Origin: an uncultured Collinsella sp.
GTDB taxonomy: Bacteria; Actinomycetota; Coriobacteriia; Coriobacteriales; Coriobacteriaceae
Direction of reading: 5' to 3'
Length of the DNA stretch: 9,730 nucleotides
NCBI GenBank assembly: GCA_900541025.1
Contig: UQIL01000043.1
Span: forward strand, 1 to 9,730
Under the pieces are notes generated by a model that did not search any database, was not told the DNA's origin, and was given only the letters and a program-made list of their open reading frames with translations. Positions 1 through 5,603 of the stretch are shown here, piece after piece. The translations under genes and the position numbers were made by a program. The first letter of the stretch is position 1, and the number at the start of each line of letters is the position of its first letter.

Positions 1-10
1 CAATATTCAA

Positions 11-29
11 GACTGTTAGGCGAACGGTC
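11..29. promoter_or_regulatory. candidate TetR operator, site 1
   Basis: The 19-bp imperfect dyad GACTGTTAGGCGAACGGTC has symmetric GAC/GTC ends and inner GTT/AAC pairs. It sits 30 bases ahead of the chosen tetR start. A related 19-bp dyad at 724-742 matches it at 13 of 19 positions. TetR-family proteins usually bind such dyads and often control themselves and a neighbouring gene. The assignment is an inference from symmetry, similarity and placement. Confidence 0.4.
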
Positions 30-59
30 AGGCAAAAGAGGATGAAAGGCGGCAAGCGC

Positions 60-722
60 ATGAGCGATAATGCAGCGAACACTTCTGTGGCCGACGCCGT
101 CCCCGCGCCCGACAGCGCGGCAAAGCGCCTGACAGGCGACGAACGCCGTCGCGAGATCCTCGATGCCGTGCGCACCGTAAGCTCCGAGCTGGGCGTGTCG
201 CATCTTTCGGTATCGGCCGTGACCAAGCGAGCCGGCTGTACGCGCTCATTGTTCTACCACTACTTTGCCGATATGGACGCCGCCGTCACCGCCGTCATGG
301 ACGAGGCAATCGACGGTTTTATCTCCGAGCTCGAGCAGTGGAATGCCAGCCGCACGGTTGGCGACATCGAAGGCGCACTCGACACCGTCGCCCCGCTCTT
401 CAAGCGTCTGGTCGTGAGCGGCCACGAGCTGCCGAGCACGCTCACCTCGAGCAGCGGTGCGCTCTACGGCGGCTTTTTGCACAACGTGGTCCAGCGCGTG
501 GCGCAGTATATCTGCGACACCACCGTGGTGGATTTTGTCGCCCATCATGAGCTACGCATCGACCATGTCTACGAGACGTTCTACACCCTCATCATGGGAC
601 TGTTGATGTATATCCGCACGCACCCCGATGTGCCCGACGAGACGGTCAAGGAGATTATCGCCTCGACGCTCCACATCGAGGGCTATACCGCCAAGTATCC
701 GGAGCGCAAGCCCCAGAACTGA
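60..722 (+). CDS. TetR/AcrR-family transcriptional regulator
   Basis: This is a 220-residue DNA-binding repressor-type protein. The N-terminal helix-turn-helix is clear at about residues 27-70: a first helix around residues 29-43, then LSVSAVTKRAGCTRSLFYHY (49-68), which fits the TetR pattern with the recognition helix ending in FYHYF. The remaining roughly 150 residues are helical and variable, as expected for a ligand-binding and dimerisation domain, so the ligand cannot be read. I prefer the ATG at 60 to the in-frame ATG at 42. AAAGGCGG (45-52) lies 7 bases before the ATG at 60, while the ATG at 42 has its purine run directly abutting it. The gene is followed after 63 bases by a membrane-protein gene on the same strand, which it probably controls. 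Related 19-bp dyads precede both genes. The first 18 residues after the start are disordered and Ala/Pro-rich. Confidence 0.9.
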   Translation: MSDNAANTSVADAVPAPDSAAKRLTGDERRREILDAVRTVSSELGVSHLSVSAVTKRAGCTRSLFYHYFADMDAAVTAVMDEAIDGFISELEQWNASRTVGDIEGALDTVAPLFKRLVVSGHELPSTLTSSSGALYGGFLHNVVQRVAQYICDTTVVDFVAHHELRIDHVYETFYTLIMGLLMYIRTHPDVPDETVKEIIASTLHIEGYTAKYPERKPQN

Positions 723-723
723 C

Positions 724-742
724 GACATTTGGCCAAACTGTC
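724..742. promoter_or_regulatory. candidate TetR operator, site 2
   Basis: GACATTTGGCCAAACTGTC lies in the 63-base gap between the regulator and the membrane-protein gene. The ends GACA/TGTC are symmetric and the centre TTTGGCCAAA is a perfect 10-bp palindrome; the two symmetries are offset by one base. It shares 13 of 19 positions with the dyad at 11-29. A site here would allow the membrane gene to be controlled separately from read-through out of tetR. Confidence 0.4.
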
Positions 743-785
743 CGCGATCAGAAGAGGGGCCGCGGGCGTGTGAAAGGAGAGCAGC

Positions 786-1793
786 ATGCTGTTCGATGTT
801 TGGGGTAGCGATACCCTTATCCACTGGGCCGGCTGGGCCATGGTCTTTATTGGCCTGATCGTGCTCAACGAGGTCGGCCGCCGCACCAAGCTGGGCGCGG
901 CAATCATCTTTGGCGTGGCTCCGCTGGCCATGACCATCTACTGCATCGCTATCGCCGTGGGCGTTTCGCAGGGTGCCGAGTGGGCGCTCACCAACCCCAC
1001 CCATGTGTACCAGAACAGCTGGTTCCACTACGCCAAGGTATACGCGGCGCTGGCCGGTTGCTGGGGCTTCATTGCCATTAAGTACCAGTGGGGCAAGATC
1101 GGCAAGGCGCATTGGTTCCGCGCGTGGCCGTTTGTGATCGTCGCCATCAACATCATGATTGCCGTCGTGTCCGACTTCGAGAGCGCCTATCACTTCTTTG
1201 TCCTGGGCCAGTCCACTTGGGTCACCTCCGAAGGTGCTACGCAGCTGGCCGGCTGGAATAACGTGTTCAACGGCATCGCCGGTATCATCAACATCTTCTG
1301 CATGACCGGTTGGTGGAGCGTCTACGCCTCCGAGGATCAGACCGACATGCTGTGGCCCGACATGACCTGGGTCTACATCATCGCCTACGATATCTGGAAC
1401 TTCTGCTACACCTACAACTGCCTGCCCACCCACTCCTGGTTCTGCGGCTTTGCGCTGCTGCTGGCGCCCACCGTCGCCGCCTTTATCTGGAACAAGGGCG
1501 GCTGGATTCAGAACCGCGCCTTTACGCTGGCCATTTGGTGCATGTTTGCCCAGGTGTTCCCGTACTTCCAGGAGGAGTCCATCTTTGTGACGCACTCCAC
1601 GCTCGATCCCGGCGCCGCCACCGCGGTCTCGGTCGCCGCGCTGGTCGCCAACGTCGCCGCGATCATCTACGTCGCCTACCGTGCCAAGAAGCTCGGCCGC
1701 AATCCCTACAAGCAGGATGTCTTTGAGGGCACCAGCGATTGGGAGAAGGCCACTGCCCGCCGCGCCAAGGTTGATTACGCGCACGCCGAGTAA
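786..1793 (+). CDS. DUF5692-like polytopic membrane protein
   Basis: This is a 335-residue integral membrane protein of unknown function. Nine hydrophobic segments can be placed at about residues 12-29, 36-58, 81-99, 111-129, 158-175, 194-210, 216-235, 243-260 and 277-298. The charged C-terminal tail of about 37 residues is probably cytoplasmic. The protein is very rich in Trp, with clusters such as MTGWWSVY and DIWNFCYTYN, and has Cys near the membrane faces. From memory it resembles the DUF5692 family of actinobacterial and clostridial gut bacteria, which has no assigned function. The start is well supported: AAAGGAG (773-779) lies 6 bases before the ATG. It follows a TetR regulator after 63 bases and ends at a strong terminator, so the two genes form a self-contained unit. 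By analogy with other TetR-controlled membrane proteins it could be a transporter or a stress membrane protein, but no transport motif is visible. Confidence 0.8.
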   Translation: MLFDVWGSDTLIHWAGWAMVFIGLIVLNEVGRRTKLGAAIIFGVAPLAMTIYCIAIAVGVSQGAEWALTNPTHVYQNSWFHYAKVYAALAGCWGFIAIKYQWGKIGKAHWFRAWPFVIVAINIMIAVVSDFESAYHFFVLGQSTWVTSEGATQLAGWNNVFNGIAGIINIFCMTGWWSVYASEDQTDMLWPDMTWVYIIAYDIWNFCYTYNCLPTHSWFCGFALLLAPTVAAFIWNKGGWIQNRAFTLAIWCMFAQVFPYFQEESIFVTHSTLDPGAATAVSVAALVANVAAIIYVAYRAKKLGRNPYKQDVFEGTSDWEKATARRAKVDYAHAE

Positions 1794-1863
1794 CGTGCCT
1801 GGCGCAGACATCGCTTGAGCGCGAAGCAGCATAGCCGGCTCCGCGCAACTCAACGCATTGCAG

Positions 1864-1904
1864 AGCCCCCGGAATGTGATTCGTTCGCGTTCCGGGGGCT
1901 TTTT
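1864..1904 (+). terminator. strong intrinsic terminator of the tetR/membrane-protein unit
   Basis: AGCCCCCGGAA (1864-1874) pairs perfectly with TTCCGGGGGCT (1890-1900). The stem continues through five more pairs, two of them G-T wobbles, to a 5-base loop at 1880-1884. TTTTT at 1900-1904 follows directly. It lies 70 bases after the stop of the membrane-protein gene and faces the right way to end it. Confidence 0.92.
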
Positions 1905-2026
1905 ACTGCCGCGAGGATGCGACCGAACGATGCGCTCGGGTTAAATCGGATCTTATATTTCGCATGCGCTTTATATGGCTCCATTTTTGGGTACAGTGTT
2001 GTCCCGATATTGAGCTTGGGGGATAT

Positions 2027-3529
2027 ATGAAAGATGAGACGCGTGGCCACGAGGATGCGGCCCAAGATGCAGAAGCGTGTGCCGAGGCCCTGGAGAGCCT
2101 AGACCAGATCGCACTGGCCGAGATTGCGTTTGACGATTCGAGCGTTGATGTGCGGGATGAGCCGGAAATCGAGGTACAGCCCGATGATCAGGATGCAAAA
2201 GACGATGGCGCCGCGCCCACCGAAGACGAGGCGGGGCACGAGGAATCCGGGTGCAAGGCCGACGACCAGCCCGAATCCGACACGAGCGAGGAAACCATCT
2301 TGCTCGACAGCTTGCCGGCCGAAGATTCACTGACCAGCGAGCTCCCCGGCTTAGGCTCCGCGCCTGCCGTGGACGAGACCATCGCCATGGGCGATATTCC
2401 CCTGCCGTCCGTTCCCTCGGCACATGAGGCCGAGGCCCGTCACCGCAAGATGTCGCCCAAGCGACGCAACCTGATGGTGGCAGGCGTTGTTGCCGTCGCA
2501 CTTGTCGCCGGCGGCGCGGGCTACGCAGCCTGGAACGGATACCGGCAAGAGCAGGCCGCCATCACCGCCGCCAATGCCCACACGATGATGTCGGTGCAGA
2601 TTGGCGTACACGCCGCGGGGCTCGACTGTTCCGCCGGCTCCAAGATTCCCGTGCAGGTGAGCGGGCAGGATTCCGACGGTTCTTCCGTGAGCGAAACGCT
2701 CTACGTTGACGAGCATGGTCGTGGCATTAAGCTGCTGCCCGGTGACTATACGCTCTCCATTGCCGCCTCCCCCATCGCGTCCGACGGCACCGTCTATACC
2801 GTGCCGACCACCAAGGCGCAGGTCACCATTAAGAGCGATGGGCAGGATTTGAGTGCCCAGGCCACCTTTAAGCTCAAGGTGCCTTCGGCCGACACGGTGA
2901 CTGACGACCAGATCGATGCCGCCGCCAAGTATGCCGAGGAAGGCGGGGTGAACTCCGCCGCGGTCGCAAAGGTGCTCCAGCAGGCGGCAACCGCGCGCCG
3001 TGACGCCGCCGTCAACGCCGTGAGCTCCCGCGAGGCACAGGCGGCCCGCGACGCCGATGCTCGACATAAGGCAACGGACCTGTATCAGCTCGATATTCCC
3101 GTTGAGTGGTACGGCAAAGTCGCGACTTGGCAAAACGGCAGCACGCTGTGCATCTATCTTGCCGGCGACAGCGATACGCCGATTGTGACGCTTGTCACGG
3201 TGCGCGACGGCGAGAGCTTTACGCCCGATGAGGGCGATGCGGTTTTGGGTGCGGCAAGCCTCGGCAACGGCTACACCGTCTACGCCAGCGGCCCCGTCTA
3301 TCCGTACGTGGTGCCCCAGACCATCAACGGGCGCACGCAAGACCCCGTGTCGACCTACCCCATGGACACGGCCATTGAGCTTGTCGAGCTCACGACCGGC
3401 AACCGCTACACCTATAGCCAGATCAAGAACGTGCTGGTCGGCAAAGACGGCAAGGCCGACGCCGCCACCAAGCTCGAATGCGACTACCTCGCCCAGATTC
3501 TGATGCCGAGCATCAAAGCCCAAGACTAG
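2027..3529 (+). CDS. single-pass membrane protein with acidic cytoplasmic tail
   Basis: This is a 500-residue protein of unknown function. Residues 1-140 are strongly acidic and disordered. Residues 143-148 (SPKRRN) are a basic stop-transfer, followed by one membrane helix at 149-169, giving an N-in/C-out topology. Outside, residues ~180-290 look like a beta-sandwich with a LLPGDYTLSI strand reminiscent of Cna-B or carboxypeptidase-regulatory folds. Residues 293-350 are Ala-rich and helical. Residues 353-500 form a compact C-terminal domain starting YQLDIPVEWYGK, similar in feel to domains of other coriobacterial surface proteins. I chose the ATG at 2027, preceded by a GGGGG run at 2018-2022, over the in-frame ATG at 1964. 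The upstream start would add a 21-residue segment (MRFIWLHFW...) in promoter-like DNA with no clear ribosome site. Two similar short motifs, EETILLDSLP and DETIAMGDIP (Thr90, Thr118), lie in the acidic tail. The gene has its own upstream region after the 1864-1904 terminator. Confidence 0.85.
   Translation: MKDETRGHEDAAQDAEACAEALESLDQIALAEIAFDDSSVDVRDEPEIEVQPDDQDAKDDGAAPTEDEAGHEESGCKADDQPESDTSEETILLDSLPAEDSLTSELPGLGSAPAVDETIAMGDIPLPSVPSAHEAEARHRKMSPKRRNLMVAGVVAVALVAGGAGYAAWNGYRQEQAAITAANAHTMMSVQIGVHAAGLDCSAGSKIPVQVSGQDSDGSSVSETLYVDEHGRGIKLLPGDYTLSIAASPIASDGTVYTVPTTKAQVTIKSDGQDLSAQATFKLKVPSADTVTDDQIDAAAKYAEEGGVNSAAVAKVLQQAATARRDAAVNAVSSREAQAARDADARHKATDLYQLDIPVEWYGKVATWQNGSTLCIYLAGDSDTPIVTLVTVRDGESFTPDEGDAVLGAASLGNGYTVYASGPVYPYVVPQTINGRTQDPVSTYPMDTAIELVELTTGNRYTYSQIKNVLVGKDGKADAATKLECDYLAQILMPSIKAQD
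3467..3485. repeat. 19-bp direct repeat, copy 1
   Basis: This is the coding copy of ACCAAGCTCGAATGCGACT, 44 bases before the stop codon of the membrane-protein gene, identical to 5100-5118. The repeat distance is 1633 bases, and the ATPase gene accounts for most of the segment between. Confidence 0.75.
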
Positions 3530-3560
3530 CCGGGCGCATCATGGTGCTCCCCAACCGTGA

Positions 3561-3590
3561 TAAAGGGGCCAGGAGGTCCTGGCCCCACAG
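3561..3590. terminator. hairpin between convergent genes
   Basis: GGGGCCAGGA (3565-3574) pairs perfectly with TCCTGGCCCC (3577-3586), with effectively a 4-base loop. It lies between the stop of the membrane protein (3529, + strand) and the stop of the ATPase gene (3603, - strand). On the - strand the stem is followed by TTTA, a short U-tract. On the + strand there is none. It probably ends the ATPase transcript and may also stall the opposite one. Confidence 0.65.
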
Positions 3591-3602
3591 ATCCGTAGAT
3601 GA

Positions 3603-4955
3603 TTAGGCAAGGAGCCACTTCCATGCGGGCACAACGTGTACCGCACCGTGCTCGCATGGAATATCGGCCTGCTCATCCATGGTAACGATTGCCGACTCGC
3701 CAAGATCGAACTGGGCCATCGAGGCATCAAGCGCGGCAATTTCGCGCTCGCGCGTTTTCTCACTTGCCATATCCACACTCACCTGAATCAGGCTATAAGC
3801 CCGCATGAGAAGTGCGTCCCCAGCCACAAAGTCCACCTCATGGCTTTTGCTCTTCTCTTTGATCAGCAGGCGGCAGACCGAGCCGGTCCTCACCGCGGGA
3901 GTCCTTCTTCTTAGCGCATTGAACACTGCGGTCTCGAGCCTCTGGCCCTGGTCCAATGCTGATGCGGGAGAGAATGCTCCAAACATCGCAGGGTCGACAG
4001 CGTAGACCTTAGACGCAGACCGCATGTTATTTGCCAATGAACGCGTGAACTCCGGCACAGAAAATAACAGGTAGGCATCCTCATAATACTCAAGTAAATC
4101 GCTGAGCGAATTACGACTGACGGGTATCTGTCTGCTCTTGAACTCGTTGTACACTTTGTTCACTGACAGCTCTCGTCCCGAAGATGCCATACACCGCGTC
4201 AAGAACAGCGATGCCAGGCGAGGGTTCTTGACGTCGTAACGCTCAATGACGTCCATAGCGACCGTTCGCGAAGCATATTCCTGTAGCAGCTGAATCGCGT
4301 CTGCGGGCGTCTGCTCAAGCGTCGCGATGAATCCCCCTCGTTCAAGATATCCGATCAGATGATGTCGAAGCAGCGCTGCATCGCTTGGGGAAAAGGTCGC
4401 ATCTGGCTCGAAAACGCTCCCCGTCTTATACCGAACGTATTCCGAAAAACTCAACGGAAAAAGCTCCCGTATAAGAGAACGACCCCTGAACTCGCTCTTA
4501 AGCTCTGAGGACAGCATCTTGGAAGAAGATCCCGTCACATAGACGGTCGCTTTCTCCGTATCGACTACACGCCGCAGAAACGCACCCCATTCGGGAATTT
4601 CTTGGATCTCGTCAAAGAAAATGTAAGCGCCCTCGGTTCGAGCAGCAGGATACAGCGCATAGAACGTGTCGAGCACGTCCGCCAGCAGCGATGGCTCATA
4701 CGGGCGCAAGCGCTCATCCTCAAAATTGAAGTAAAGCATCCGGTCAAGCTCGACGCCCCGGCTCTGAAGCCGCCGCATCTCCTGATACAGGCGATACGTC
4801 TTTCCACAACGGCGGGCCCCCACAATCACATTTACGATGTTGTCGCGCTTTGGCTCCTGTGGGTTTCCTAGATCAAGGTCTCGCTCAAAGACCTGCGGAA
4901 CCCCCTGCTGTTCAAAGTCCTTTATTTTCTGGGCGATCAAGTCGTTGAATGCCAT
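3603..4955 (-). CDS. AAA_14/DUF4143-type ATPase
   Basis: This 450-residue protein belongs to the AAA+ ATPases annotated as ATP-binding protein with AAA_14 and DUF4143 domains. Walker A is GARRCGKT (46-53), Walker B is YIFFDEIQEI (111-120), and the sensor-like strand is YVTGSSSKML (139-148), followed by a conserved FRGRS (156-160). A helical or winged-helix middle leads to a C-terminal domain of restriction-endonuclease fold. Within it HEVDFV (372-377) is kept, but the usual (D/E)xK strand reads LIQVSVD (389-395), so Q391 and S393 replace the acidic residue and the lysine. The nuclease-like domain is therefore probably inactive, perhaps a binding module. The start fits GGAG 4 bases before the ATG. 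It stands alone between convergent and divergent neighbours. Its G+C is visibly lower than that of flanking genes and its upstream DNA is AT-rich, suggesting acquisition. The cellular role of this family is unknown. Confidence 0.88.
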   Translation of the reverse strand: MAFNDLIAQKIKDFEQQGVPQVFERDLDLGNPQEPKRDNIVNVIVGARRCGKTYRLYQEMRRLQSRGVELDRMLYFNFEDERLRPYEPSLLADVLDTFYALYPAARTEGAYIFFDEIQEIPEWGAFLRRVVDTEKATVYVTGSSSKMLSSELKSEFRGRSLIRELFPLSFSEYVRYKTGSVFEPDATFSPSDAALLRHHLIGYLERGGFIATLEQTPADAIQLLQEYASRTVAMDVIERYDVKNPRLASLFLTRCMASSGRELSVNKVYNEFKSRQIPVSRNSLSDLLEYYEDAYLLFSVPEFTRSLANNMRSASKVYAVDPAMFGAFSPASALDQGQRLETAVFNALRRRTPAVRTGSVCRLLIKEKSKSHEVDFVAGDALLMRAYSLIQVSVDMASEKTREREIAALDASMAQFDLGESAIVTMDEQADIPCEHGAVHVVPAWKWLLA

Positions 4956-4963
4956 GATTCTCC

Positions 4964-5023
4964 AATCTTGCTCTCTAGCTAATCAAAATTATAGCGATTC
5001 TTGATTAATTAGAGAGCAAGATT
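4964..5023. promoter_or_regulatory. 23-bp inverted repeat around the ATPase promoter
   Basis: The left arm 4964-4986 (begins AATCTTGCTCTCTA) and right arm 5001-5023 (ends TAGAGAGCAAGATT) are reverse complements at 21 of 23 positions, separated by 14 bases. A perfect -10 box, TATAAT on the - strand (4988-4993), falls at the edge of the spacer. A clear -35 is not visible. A transcript starting from it would begin inside the left arm and reach the GGAG site of the ATPase gene. This arrangement suggests an operator pair rather than an RNA hairpin. A third TTGATTAA box lies outside at 5033-5040. Confidence 0.55.
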
Positions 5024-5030
5024 ATGTCTG

Positions 5031-5058
5031 ACTTGATTAACACTTAAGCAAGTTTTTT
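5031..5058 (+). terminator. AT-rich terminator-like hairpin
   Basis: ACTTG (5031-5035) pairs with CAAGT (5049-5053). After one A-G mismatch, TTAA (5037-5040) pairs with TTAA (5044-5047) around a CAC loop. TTTTT (5054-5058) follows. It has terminator form on the + strand, but no + strand gene ends just upstream, so its purpose is unclear. Confidence 0.4.
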
Positions 5059-5072
5059 CACTAGTACTGCTC

Positions 5073-5102
5073 GAAGGATGCCGAGTGGCTGAGAGGACAA
5101 CC
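5073..5102 (+). other. possible tRNA-Ser 5' fragment
   Basis: The stretch with GGATGCCGAGTGGCTGAGAG resembles the acceptor and D-arm start of bacterial class II tRNA-Ser genes. No anticodon arm, variable arm or T arm follows: the sequence changes at once into a copy of a 19-mer from the membrane-protein gene. At best it is a remnant of a tRNA gene; it may be chance. Confidence 0.25.
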
Positions 5103-5118
5103 AAGCTCGAATGCGACT
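5100..5118. repeat. 19-bp direct repeat, copy 2
   Basis: ACCAAGCTCGAATGCGACT here is identical to 3467-3485 inside the 3' end of the membrane-protein gene, where it encodes TKLECD. With one mismatch the match extends through CCT to 23 positions. The two copies bracket the ATPase gene. Confidence 0.75.
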
Positions 5119-5126
5119 CCCTGGAC

Positions 5127-5163
5127 AGTCAATTTGGGACGGGGCTTTTTTGACTACCGTCCC
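5127..5163. repeat. interleaved inverted repeats
   Basis: GGGACGG (5136-5142) pairs with CCGTCCC (5157-5163). AGTCAA (5127-5132) pairs with TTGACT (5150-5155). The arms alternate A-B-A'-B', so the two stems interlock in the order of an H-type pseudoknot. The phrase GGGACGGGGCTTTTTTGAC looks like a dispersed intergenic repeat of this bacterial group, which is an inference from memory. Confidence 0.45.
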
Positions 5164-5170
5164 CCTGTAG

Positions 5171-5256
5171 AAAAATCCCTAACGCAGTTGCGGTGAAATA
5201 GGGATTGTTTTTGCTGGTCAAACCGCAAAACAGTCCCTATTTCACCGCAACTTTTT
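5171..5256. terminator. bidirectional, mutually exclusive terminator hairpins
   Basis: GTTGCGGTGAAATAGGGA (5187-5204) pairs perfectly with its complement at 5234-5251. The stem continues inward through further pairs to TTTTGC/GCAAAA, giving nearly 30 pairs, and TTTTT (5252-5256) follows on the + strand. The left arm can instead pair with ATCCCTA (5175-5181) through TAGGGAT (5199-5205). On the - strand that smaller stem runs straight into TTTTT (5175-5171). Read from the - strand it sits just after the small gene ending at 5277 and probably ends that transcript. Confidence 0.7.
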
Positions 5257-5274
5257 GGTGGCCTTTTTGGTGGC
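5251..5274. repeat. 12-bp perfect tandem duplication
   Basis: CTTTTTGGTGGC occurs twice in direct succession (5251-5262 and 5263-5274). The first copy overlaps the T-tract of the large hairpin. The second ends two bases before the stop codon of the small gene on the - strand. Confidence 0.8.
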
Positions 5275-5276
5275 AC

Positions 5277-5471
5277 TCAGCGCCAGGGGTCGGCTTCGAA
5301 CATTGGCTCGCGCTCGGGGCGGCGATCGCTGTAGGGATCGTAACCGTCATCGTCCTCGTTCTCGGCGCGAATGTAGGGATCGCGCGGCTTGGGCGCCGGC
5401 TTAGGTGCAGGCTTGGGTGCGGCGGGTGCAGCATCGGTCGCCGACGTGTTCGTCTTGTTCTTGTCTATCAT
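5277..5471 (-). CDS. small Pro/Lys-rich acidic-tailed protein, unknown function
   Basis: This is a 64-residue soluble protein. Residues 1-15 are polar. Residues 16-30 carry a PAPKPAPKPAPKPR-type repeat, probably an extended linker. The tail is rich in Asp, Glu, Tyr and Arg, with ENEDDDGYDPYSDRR and an end in FEADPWR. There is no signal peptide or membrane segment. I chose the ATG at 5471 because AAGGAG lies 8 bases before it. An ATG two codons upstream (5477) would leave only two bases after that site, and longer upstream extensions run through the clpB terminator. It lies downstream of clpB, separated by the 5524-5560 terminator, so it is transcribed by read-through or from a promoter of its own that I cannot place. 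I do not recognise the family. The clear ribosome site and strongly biased composition argue it is real. Confidence 0.65.
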   Translation of the reverse strand: MIDKNKTNTSATDAAPAAPKPAPKPAPKPRDPYIRAENEDDDGYDPYSDRRPEREPMFEADPWR

Positions 5472-5523
5472 CTGCATATCTCCTTGCCATGCAATCGTGC
5501 TCAACATCATCGATTGTCGCACG

Positions 5524-5560
5524 AAAAAGGGCGGCGGACCCGATTGGATCCGCCGCCCTT
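5524..5560 (-). terminator. clpB intrinsic terminator
   Basis: AAGGGCGGCGGA (5527-5538) pairs perfectly with TCCGCCGCCCTT (5549-5560) around a 10-base loop. On the - strand the stem runs into TTTTT (5528-5524). It begins 44 bases after the clpB stop codon. Confidence 0.9.
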
Positions 5561-5603
5561 GGCGTTTTGCGATGAGGGGCGGTTTTAAAGCCGGCCCCAA
5601 AAT

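Noticed and set aside
42..59. Upstream start of the TetR gene
   Set aside because: The purine-rich run abuts this ATG with no spacing, whereas the ATG at 60 has AAAGGCGG at the right distance.
552..1853. Open frame of 433 codons on the - strand opposite the DUF5692-like gene
   Set aside because: Low-complexity antisense frame that also runs through part of tetR; both + strand genes have clear family features and ribosome sites.
2351..3523. Open frame of 390 codons on the - strand opposite the acidic-tail membrane protein
   Set aside because: Antisense shadow; the + strand product has a sensible topology and an upstream ribosome site.
4964..5023. Invertible promoter switched by a recombinase
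   Set aside because: The 14-base spacer is far too short for inversion, and no invertase gene is in the window.
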